This document shows, piece by piece, positions 1-4,457 of a stretch of DNA of 8,101 nucleotides. The translations under genes and the position numbers were made by a program. Location of the stretch: assembly GCA_903911805.1 (NCBI GenBank), contig CAIWET010000328.1, forward strand, positions 1 through 8,101, in the 5' to 3' direction. Within the stretch, counting starts at the first letter, position 1; every line of letters starts with the position of its first letter. Origin of the DNA: an uncultured Ignavibacteria bacterium. Its GTDB lineage: Bacteria > Bacteroidota > Ignavibacteria > Kapaibacteriales > UBA2268. The notes under the pieces are model-generated. The model worked only from the letters and a program-made list of their open reading frames with translations. It ran no database searches and was not told the DNA's origin.

Positions 1-149
1 ATATGTTGGTTATTTAAGATTTTATGATTAATTTGCAATTTGATACTTATTAGAAAATAAATATTTGGAGGCGGAACACTTTTTATAAATCGAAAAACAA
101 AAGCAGGAGTTAATTCTGCAAATTTTTTAATTTTTTAAAAGGAGTTCCA
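1..149 (+). other. 5' intergenic leader before the 430-aa gene
   Basis: This stretch has no ORF of note. It is AT-rich, and the only structured element is the hairpin plus T-tracts at 103-136. A TTTG at 39-42 and a TATTTG at 62-67 loosely resemble Bacteroidota promoter parts, but the spacing and the -7 box do not fit the TAnnTTTG consensus well, so I do not call a promoter. The next gene's ribosome binding site (AGGAG, 140-144) lies at its 3' end. Confidence 0.5.
103..136 (+). terminator. Hairpin plus T-tracts: terminator or leader attenuator
   Basis: GCAGGA (103-108) pairs with TTCTGC (114-119), one G-T wobble included, around the loop GTTAA. It is followed by AAATTTTTT and a second T6 at 131-136. 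This is the shape of a rho-independent terminator on the plus strand. It lies only about 30 nt before the ATG at 150 and directly upstream of that gene's Shine-Dalgarno. It therefore either ends an upstream transcript or sits in this gene's leader as an attenuator. The stem is short, so its strength is uncertain. Confidence 0.5.
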
Positions 150-1442
150 ATGGAACAAGTAAGTTTATTTTCGAAAGTCAATTCTGACAAAGCCAACGCC
201 ATTGATACCGTAACAAATCAACAAGAAGATATGTTCGTCAAATTCGATGTTGAGAATCAAAATGTGGTTTACCCCGCTCAATGTGATGGCGATTTTATGC
301 AACAGATTTTAAGTGAAGAAACGATAAACATATTTCAAGAACAAATTGGTAGTTCTGGATTTTATGTTTGCAGTAATAACTACAATCAAATAGATTGGTT
401 AAAGTTTGATGCGATAAAAGGACTTTGCGATGGTGACTATAACGGTCCTTCAGTTATTGCGGAATATAAGGATGCTGAATCTTATGATTTAGATGAAAGC
501 TTTGCGACTAAATCAGGAATTAACAATTCGTCATCAGCAGCATTAATATTAAAGGTATATATGTATCTTTGTTATGCTCTAGATTTATTGCCGAAACAAT
601 TCAAGAATATTATTGATTTGAGTGAATATTGGTGGAATTTATTACAAAAATATCATTATTATGAAGGGTTCTTTATGGACAAGATCATCAATATGATTGC
701 ATTTGAGAAAGAATTTACCAAGGATGAAAAATATTTGATAAACAAAGAACTTAAATTACATGCTAACGGTTCCCATATTTCAAAAAAAACAAAAAAGGTT
801 GAAGGTATTATATTTTGTCAATCATCTCAGTTAAGGACATTACTTGTAAAACAGACAATTTTATCATCTGAAAAATTACATAAAAAAACAAGTATTGGAT
901 ATAAAATTGAAAAAGATATAAAATTCCTTTTTCAAAAGAAACAAATAGATAGATTCAGTTGCATGCTAGATTCAAATTCTTTTGCTTTTTCATCCTTTAC
1001 ACAATCGTATAATAATAATTTGACTAAATATGAGTTTAAAAGTTTGAAAGAAATTGCAAAAACATCAAAAGGAATACACACTAAGCTTTTCAAGGATACC
1101 CTAAGTGAATCTGAAATAAAAATTGTTTATATTTACTTATATTTCATCATCATGCTAAACTTATTTGACGGTGAAATTGATATGAGATGCGACCGAAAGC
1201 GAGCTGAATTATTGTTGCAAGATTTTGAAATCTATGTTATTAGGGAAGGACATATTCCTGAAGCAATCTATTTAGAGGATACTGGTGTTTATACAAAGAA
1301 TCATGACTTTGATATAAAATTTAAAAAGATGGATGATGAGATGATGGCTGAAGCTTACAAAACATCACAAGATGCACATATAGAATCTATTTATGATAGA
1401 TTAAAGGAAATTTGCTATACTGATACTATTCCATTATTTTAA
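150..1442 (+). CDS. Hypothetical protein, 430 aa, unknown function
   Basis: I do not recognise this protein. The ATG at 150 is supported by AGGAG at 140-144 with a 5-nt spacer. The frame is open for 430 codons to TAA at 1440-1442. There is no signal peptide or lipobox, so it is probably cytoplasmic. The first ~30 residues are polar and probably disordered. The central part (about 130-260) is rich in aromatics and lysine (for example EYWWNLLQKYHYYEGFF) and looks mostly helical. One hydrophobic stretch, residues 325-340 (IVYIYLYFIIMLNLF), could be a buried helix or a single membrane segment. The C-terminal ~90 residues are acidic and charged. It reads away from the window edge with no same-strand partner nearby, and it sits beside integrase and sorting-domain debris. 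An accessory origin is possible but unproven. That it is a real gene is well supported by length and ribosome binding site. Confidence 0.8.
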   Translation: MEQVSLFSKVNSDKANAIDTVTNQQEDMFVKFDVENQNVVYPAQCDGDFMQQILSEETINIFQEQIGSSGFYVCSNNYNQIDWLKFDAIKGLCDGDYNGPSVIAEYKDAESYDLDESFATKSGINNSSSAALILKVYMYLCYALDLLPKQFKNIIDLSEYWWNLLQKYHYYEGFFMDKIINMIAFEKEFTKDEKYLINKELKLHANGSHISKKTKKVEGIIFCQSSQLRTLLVKQTILSSEKLHKKTSIGYKIEKDIKFLFQKKQIDRFSCMLDSNSFAFSSFTQSYNNNLTKYEFKSLKEIAKTSKGIHTKLFKDTLSESEIKIVYIYLYFIIMLNLFDGEIDMRCDRKRAELLLQDFEIYVIREGHIPEAIYLEDTGVYTKNHDFDIKFKKMDDEMMAEAYKTSQDAHIESIYDRLKEICYTDTIPLF

Positions 1443-1477
1443 TTTGTTTTCTACTCATCTCATACTATAAATAGAAA

Positions 1478-1512
1478 TAAATGGAGATGCTTTAATAAAA
1501 GGTCTCCATTTA
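1478..1512 (+). terminator. Long hairpin after the 430-aa gene, probable terminator
   Basis: TAAATGGAGA (1478-1487) is perfectly complementary to TCTCCATTTA (1503-1512). Inside it, CTTT (1490-1493) pairs with AAAG (1498-1501) around an AATA loop, giving a nearly continuous stem of about 14 pairs with one bulge. It begins 36 nt after the stop of the 430-aa gene. No strong T-run follows (AATTTATG), so it may act as an RNA 3'-end stabiliser or a weak, possibly bidirectional terminator. Confidence 0.5.
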
Positions 1513-1552
1513 ATTTATGTATTTATGATAATTAAAAAAACTTAATAATTAA

Positions 1553-1633
1553 ATTAATTGGAAGAAAGATCAGTTTGCTGATGCTATTAATTTAGAGTTA
1601 GATCCATCTGACGAAAATATTGCTTCTAACTAA
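1553..1633 (+). pseudogene. Possible C-terminal gene remnant (26 codons)
   Basis: After an in-frame TAA at 1550-1552 there is a 26-codon open stretch ending at TAA 1631-1633. It has protein-like composition (INWKKDQFADA, then an acidic ELDPSDEN end) and is locally less AT-rich than its flanks. It has no start codon and no ribosome binding site. I read it as the surviving 3' end of a lost gene, but so short a stretch could be open by chance. No family can be assigned. Confidence 0.25.
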
Positions 1634-1803
1634 GTCAAACATTAATATTAATTCGCTATAAAAAATACAGAAAATTCTCGTATGGATAGCTTATAACACT
1701 TAATTACAATTTATTTGAGCATTATATTCAATTCTTTAAAAACTAGTCTTAAAATTGACTTTTCTCATTTTGGATTTAAGTGTCACTAAGTTACAATTAA
1801 TTA
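1634..1803. other. Intergenic, nothing recognised
   Basis: AT-rich sequence with stops in all frames read. I see no hairpin with a T-run, no repeat and no convincing promoter. It separates the possible gene remnant from the 3' end of the minus-strand sorting-domain fragment. Confidence 0.4.
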
Positions 1804-1998
1804 TTAAATCTTCACAAATTTATCAAATTTATCACCAATTTTGATAAAATACACTCCTGATGGGAGATTGGAAATATCTATTCTCTTAACTCCCTCTCTT
1901 ACGGAGAGGGCTGGGGAGAGGTCTACCGAGGTGGAAATCTTCTCTCCAAATATGTTGAAAATCTCAATTACTGGATTTTTCATTTCATTCGATATGAC
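1804..1998 (-). pseudogene. Orphan T9SS C-terminal sorting domain fragment
   Basis: On the minus strand, ending with TAA at plus 1806-1804, the frame reads KNPVIEIFNIFGEKI, then a short insert, then RIDISNLPSGVYFIKIGD and a final FVKI. This is the classic layout of a type IX secretion type A sorting domain: a strand with 'IEIFNxxGEK', the 'L-P-x-G-V-Y' turn, and a lysine-rich end at the stop. In the family this domain is the last ~70-90 residues of a secreted protein and directs it through the T9SS to the cell surface. Here no passenger is attached. The frame continues upstream only into DNA that is coding for the integrase fragment on the other strand, and closes at a TGA (plus 2038-2040). 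There is no start codon or ribosome binding site for an independent product. It is the stranded 3' end of a gene whose body has been lost, probably by the rearrangement that brought in the integrase piece. Confidence 0.75.
1891..1921. repeat. GC-rich hairpin repeat inside the sorting domain
   Basis: CCCTCTC (1892-1898) and GAGAGGG (1904-1910) form a perfect 7-bp stem around a 5-nt loop, followed by CTGGGGAGAG. The segment is far more GC-rich than its surroundings. On the minus strand it is read in frame as LSPALSVREGV, lying between the two conserved halves of the sorting domain. I recall similar CCCTCTC/GAGAGGG-type repeats with 'LSPALS' peptides in sorting domains of Bacteroidota-related genomes, so this is probably one copy of a dispersed palindromic element. 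That link is from memory, not from a search. No second copy lies in this window. Confidence 0.5.
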
Positions 1999-2726
1999 AT
2001 TTTTTATTTCAAATAACTGAAAAATGGTTGGATGGTTTCAAAACACACTTACTTACCTTCTCAGATGAAGATCACAAAGTTTTAGCAAGAAATACTTCAG
2101 ATAGATATTTTTCATTATTTAAAACAATTTTAAATTATGCTGAAAAGGATAAATTAATAAACAAAAATGTTGGAAGATATATTAAAGGTATTGGCAAAGA
2201 CTCATCCTTACCAAAATTTTTAACAATTGATGAGATAAAATTATTAGATAGTCTTCCCTATGAATCCGTTTTTGATGTAAAAAATGCTTTCCTTTTTGCT
2301 TGTTTTACAGGGCTAAGATATAGTGATATAGTTAATTTAAAATGGTCTGATCTATCTCTAGAAGGGGATGAAAAGTCACTTAGAATAAAGCAAATTAAAA
2401 CTGAAGTGGAAATTCTAATACCTTTACCAATTCAAGCTTTAAAGTATTTGCCAAAAGAAAAGTCTATTGATTTAAATGTTTTTAACATGCCAAACAATGA
2501 TCATACTAACAAACATTTAAATAAATGGAAGGGTGATTCTTTAAGCAAAAATTTAACTTTCTATATGGCAAGACATTCTTATGGTACAAATCTATATAAT
2601 TTGTCAAATGATATTTATATAACTTCTAATTAAATGGGACATACAGACATAAGGCATACACAAAGATATGCTAGAGTTTTAAATTCTACAAAAACAAGAG
2701 CTATAAATAATATGCCGGTTTTTTAA
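1998..2726 (+). pseudogene. Tyrosine integrase, 5'-truncated with a nonsense codon
   Basis: This is a remnant of a Bacteroidota-type tyrosine recombinase, a family that integrates and excises mobile elements through a DNA-linked tyrosine. Readable coding starts near 2007 (QITEKWLDGFKTH), the end of the core-binding SAM-like domain, which continues through RNTSDRYFSLFKTILNYAE. The catalytic domain follows. It has the first arginine in TGLRYSDI (codon 2316-2318), the beta-hairpin lysine in QIKTEVE (codon 2397-2399) and box II as MARHSYGT (arginine codon 2571-2573). Then an in-frame TAA at 2631-2633 interrupts the gene. The same frame resumes at once with MGHTDIRHTQRYARV, giving the conserved histidine and the nucleophile tyrosine (2667-2669), and ends at TAA 2724-2726. 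Homologues usually have a leucine before MGH, so a single TTA-to-TAA change explains the stop. About 150-180 N-terminal residues are missing, as no open frame exists upstream of the TGA at 1995-1997. The product would lack its nucleophile, so it is almost certainly inactive. A TTG at 2028 could open the frame but has no ribosome binding site. Confidence 0.85.
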
Positions 2727-2727
2727 A

Positions 2728-2776
2728 TTTTTTTTAATCTATTCCAACTTTTTTTGAATTTTTTTTTACTTTTTTT
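2728..2776. promoter_or_regulatory. Phased T-tracts, possible curved DNA
   Basis: Four T-tracts lie between the integrase stop and the outer-membrane protein gene: T8 at 2728-2735, T7 at 2749-2755, T9 at 2759-2767 and T7 at 2770-2776. Their centres are spaced about 20.5, 11 and 10 bp, close to multiples of the DNA helical repeat. Tracts phased in this way bend DNA and can stimulate a promoter just downstream. The role here is inference. Confidence 0.3.
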
Positions 2777-2782
2777 AAATCA

Positions 2783-2797
2783 CGACATCAAATGTCG
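2783..2797. repeat. Short perfect hairpin CGACAT/ATGTCG
   Basis: CGACAT (2783-2788) and ATGTCG (2792-2797) are perfect inverted copies around CAA. This is the only G+C-containing block between the T-tracts and the next gene. No T-run follows on the plus strand, so it is a poor terminator for the integrase remnant. It lies where a -35/-33 element would sit for the putative -7 box at 2808-2815, so it could be an operator. The evidence is position and symmetry only. Confidence 0.3.
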
Positions 2798-2805
2798 CAT
2801 TAGCC

Positions 2806-2815
2806 TATAATTTTG
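2806..2815 (+). promoter_or_regulatory. Putative promoter -7/-10 box of the beta-barrel gene
   Basis: TATAATTTTG contains both a sigma70-like TATAAT (2806-2811) and an exact match to the Bacteroidota -7 consensus TAnnTTTG (2808-2815). It lies about 40 nt before the ATG at 2854, which gives a short leader. No good -33 TTTG is present at the expected distance. An ACGACA (2782-2787) matches four of six bases of TTGACA with an 18-nt spacer. The call is tentative because AT-rich DNA produces such matches often. Confidence 0.35.
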
Positions 2816-2844
2816 TATTTGTAATTATTTTTGAATACAAAATT
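2809..2844. repeat. 11-bp perfect inverted repeat next to the Shine-Dalgarno
   Basis: AATTTTGTATT (2809-2819) and AATACAAAATT (2834-2844) are exact inverted copies with a 14-nt spacer. The left arm overlaps the putative -7 box, and the right arm ends immediately before the GAGG (2845-2848) of the beta-barrel gene. As DNA it could be a regulator's operator. If transcription starts further upstream, it would be an RNA hairpin abutting the ribosome binding site. Confidence 0.4.
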
Positions 2845-2853
2845 GAGGTTTTT

Positions 2854-3387
2854 ATGTTTAAGAAATTGGTTTTATGTTGTTTATTTGGTATTTCTTTTAA
2901 TGTTTTTGCTCAGAATAAAGATACTAATACTATTGCTTTATATTTAGGATTTCACCACAGAACAATTTCTTCAACTCACTTTACAGCAAATAAAATGAGT
3001 CTTGGCATAAGATATAACAATTTTGGCTTTGAAATGGGTGGTGCTTTAACCTCAGATGCAATGCCTTCCTATTATAATTATTCAATCCCTCATAACGATT
3101 ATTATCTAAAAACTTATAAACTTTCTCAGAATTACTTCGCTTTGCTTGCTTATTACGATATTTTTTCGAAAGTATCACTTAAAGGTAGGCTTGGTTATAT
3201 GTTCCAAACTGACTCAACCTTAGCCATATCAAGGGCGACTGGGTGGAAATATGCTTATTCAAGTGTAACTAATAGTGATTTAGTTGCAGGAGCAGGTTTG
3301 GTTTTTATGCCTTATAAATGGATTTATATTTCAATGGATTACGATTACGCACTTGGAATTTCTCTAAGTGCTGGTTATAAATTTTAA
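2854..3387 (+). CDS. Small outer-membrane beta-barrel protein
   Basis: This 177-aa exported protein starts at the ATG at 2854, with GAGG at 2845-2848 and a 5-nt T spacer. A clear signal peptide (FKK, a hydrophobic core, then VFA) gives a likely signal peptidase I cut between A19 and Q20. The mature part consists of short alternating polar/aromatic strands (for example MSLGIRYNNFGFEMGGAL, LGYMFQT, WIYISMDYDYALG) joined by Ser/Thr/Asn/Tyr-rich loops. It ends in SLSAGYKF with a terminal phenylalanine, the usual recognition mark for insertion by the BAM machinery. The size fits an 8-strand barrel. Its function (pore, adhesion or structural) cannot be read from the sequence. It is followed 14 nt later by a lipoprotein gene, probably in the same operon; the two products may work together in the outer membrane. 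I assign the barrel fold with good confidence but no named family. Confidence 0.75.
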   Translation: MFKKLVLCCLFGISFNVFAQNKDTNTIALYLGFHHRTISSTHFTANKMSLGIRYNNFGFEMGGALTSDAMPSYYNYSIPHNDYYLKTYKLSQNYFALLAYYDIFSKVSLKGRLGYMFQTDSTLAISRATGWKYAYSSVTNSDLVAGAGLVFMPYKWIYISMDYDYALGISLSAGYKF

Positions 3388-3401
3388 TATTGGAGGTTTT
3401 T

Positions 3402-3863
3402 ATGAAAAAAAATGCGGTTATATTTATTGCCCTATTAGTGTCTTTAATGACATTAACGTCTTGCGGTACAACTGTTTATCAACTAAACACAGACTGTGCA
3501 AAGGTTTCAACAGAAGATTTATTTAAAAGCATTACAACTCTAATGTTGCAAGAGGGCTTTTTAATTAAGCAAAATGATTCTAAGTTAGGATTTCTACAAG
3601 CTGAAACTGTTCCAAAATTTAATATTTGGACAGGTATGAATGAAGTAAGATATTGGATCTTCCAAGAGAATAATCATAAAATTATTGCTTTTGCTAAAGT
3701 AATTTATACTCAACAAAATATATTTGGAGCAACTACTGGTGGTGCTGAAGCATATTATGATGACAAAGCACATCAAGACTGGACTTGGTATTGGTCAATA
3801 AGAAATGGATTAGAGAAAATTTGTGGTTCTAAAATTATTATTACAGAAAAGAAACAAAACTAA
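3402..3863 (+). CDS. Small lipoprotein, unknown function
   Basis: This is a 153-aa lipoprotein. I choose the ATG at 3402 because GGAGG lies at 3392-3396 with a 5-nt spacer and the resulting N-terminus is a textbook lipoprotein signal. It has lysines at 2-3, a hydrophobic core and the lipobox LTSC, with C21 as the lipidated residue followed by GTT. An in-frame TTG at 3390 would overlap the Shine-Dalgarno and is unlikely. The residues after the cysteine are not acidic, so a surface-export signal of the Bacteroidota kind is not evident and a periplasm-facing anchor is plausible. The mature domain has a pattern of alternating helix and strands (STEDLFKSITTLMLQEGF, then KLGFLQAETV, then RYWIF and KIIAFAKVIYT), reminiscent of small alpha/beta lipoprotein domains, but I cannot name a family. 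Two further cysteines (in NTDCAKV and KICGSK) could form a disulfide. It is probably co-transcribed with the beta-barrel gene. Confidence 0.8.
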   Translation: MKKNAVIFIALLVSLMTLTSCGTTVYQLNTDCAKVSTEDLFKSITTLMLQEGFLIKQNDSKLGFLQAETVPKFNIWTGMNEVRYWIFQENNHKIIAFAKVIYTQQNIFGATTGGAEAYYDDKAHQDWTWYWSIRNGLEKICGSKIIITEKKQN

Positions 3864-4234
3864 TTCATAGTTTTAATGATATTATTAATAAGTACAATTT
3901 ATTTTGAATAATTTTAGATTGAAATTAAAATTCAAACAACTAAAAGATTAAATATATTTGTAAAAATTCGTATTTTTGCTGAATCATTTTTTTAGGAGTC
4001 TGAAAAAATGAATGCTCATTCATAGGCTAAAATACATTGGTTATACATTCAAATCACTCGTTTGTTAGATAGGGGTGTTTGAGATTTGGATATATTCTGA
4101 TTATTTTGTATATTCAAATTGTTGATTATGATTAGTTGTAAAATGACTAGTATTTTTTCTTGTAAATATTAATAAATATTTTGTGGTGATTTTACCACAT
4201 TTTTATATACATTTTTATATTTTTTGGAGGATTT
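3864..4234. other. Intergenic region, no gene recognised
   Basis: This is about 370 nt of AT-rich DNA with no credible ORF. An imperfect AT-only hairpin (arms 3903-3916 and 3926-3936, 3-nt bulge, 9-nt loop) lies 40 nt after the lipoprotein stop, without a T-run. TATATTTG at 3953-3960 matches TAnnTTTG but lacks a partner -33 box. AGGAG at 3993-3997 precedes a 5-codon ORF (MNAHS) beginning at 4009, probably chance. A second hairpin at 4182-4206 is listed separately. Confidence 0.4.
4182..4206 (+). terminator. Weak terminator-like hairpin
   Basis: TGTGGT (4182-4187) pairs with ACCACA (4194-4199) around a GATTTT loop and is followed directly by TTTTTATA. The 6-bp stem with a T-run resembles a short rho-independent terminator on the plus strand. 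It lies about 320 nt after the lipoprotein stop and about 30 nt before the first small ORF's Shine-Dalgarno. It could also act inside the leader of the downstream operon. Confidence 0.4.
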
Positions 4235-4333
4235 ATGAAAATAAATATGGTCATTTTTTTCCTTTATTTATTTTGGAGGATTGCAATTTTGCAAAAAGTT
4301 ATTTTGAAAGAAGGTGTTTATGATTGTGTTTAA
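4235..4333 (+). CDS. Possible 32-aa hydrophobic leader peptide
   Basis: The ATG at 4235 follows a strong Shine-Dalgarno, GGAGG at 4226-4230, with a 4-nt spacer. It reads MKINMVIFFLYLFWRIAILQ and then a more polar tail, ending at TAA 4331-4333. The N-terminal half is strongly hydrophobic and could be a tiny membrane peptide or the start of a decayed signal peptide. A second copy of TTTTGGAGGATT lies inside it (4271-4282; first copy 4222-4233). Its end overlaps the following 45-aa ORF by 14 nt in another frame. The ribosome binding site is the main support; conservation is unknown. Confidence 0.35.
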   Translation: MKINMVIFFLYLFWRIAILQKVILKEGVYDCV

Positions 4334-4457
4334 AGAAAATTTGTGTAAAAATTTGGTAAAAGAAAATTACTTGATTAATTTGCATAATAGCGGTTATACT
4401 TGTAACAGAAATGTTGGAAATATGAATATTCAATATCTAAATTGGAGTTTAAAATGA
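4320..4457 (+). CDS. Possible 45-aa ORF overlapping the propeller gene start
   Basis: The ATG at 4320 is preceded by a weak AAGAAGG-type site (4309-4314) and lies inside the end of the preceding 32-aa ORF. It reads 45 codons (MIVFKENLCKNLV to QYLNWSLK) and stops at TGA 4455-4457, which overlaps the ATG (4454-4456) of the propeller gene as ATGA. Overlaps of this type are typical of translational coupling. The product resembles no family I know, and an open frame of this length can arise by chance in AT-rich DNA, so the call is tentative. Confidence 0.3.
   Translation: MIVFKENLCKNLVKENYLINLHNSGYTCNRNVGNMNIQYLNWSLK

Noticed and set aside
525..545. NNSSSAA in the 430-aa protein as a GHMP-kinase ATP loop
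   Set aside because: The required glycine-rich PxxxGLGSSAA context is absent and no other kinase motif is seen.
1443..2853. Intact insertion sequence or integrative element with ends
   Set aside because: Only a broken integrase is present; I found no terminal inverted repeats, target duplication or attachment-site repeat around it.
2981..3178. 65-codon minus-strand open frame inside the beta-barrel gene
   Set aside because: It lies wholly antisense to a gene with signal peptide and ribosome binding site, and its own product shows no protein-like pattern. It is a shadow frame.
3390..3401. TTG start for the lipoprotein gene
   Set aside because: It overlaps the GGAGG that serves the ATG at 3402; the ATG gives a textbook lipoprotein signal.
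3594..3776. 60-codon minus-strand open frame inside the lipoprotein gene
   Set aside because: It is antisense to a well-supported lipoprotein, with low-complexity composition and no ribosome binding site seen.
3990..4026. Five-codon ORF MNAHS with an AGGAG upstream
   Set aside because: It is too short to support as a gene, and the SD-like string is expected by chance in purine runs. It could only be a leader peptide if a downstream gene were closer.
4442..4453. TTG start for the propeller gene
   Set aside because: It lies on the Shine-Dalgarno of the ATG at 4454 and adds residues before a normal signal peptide.
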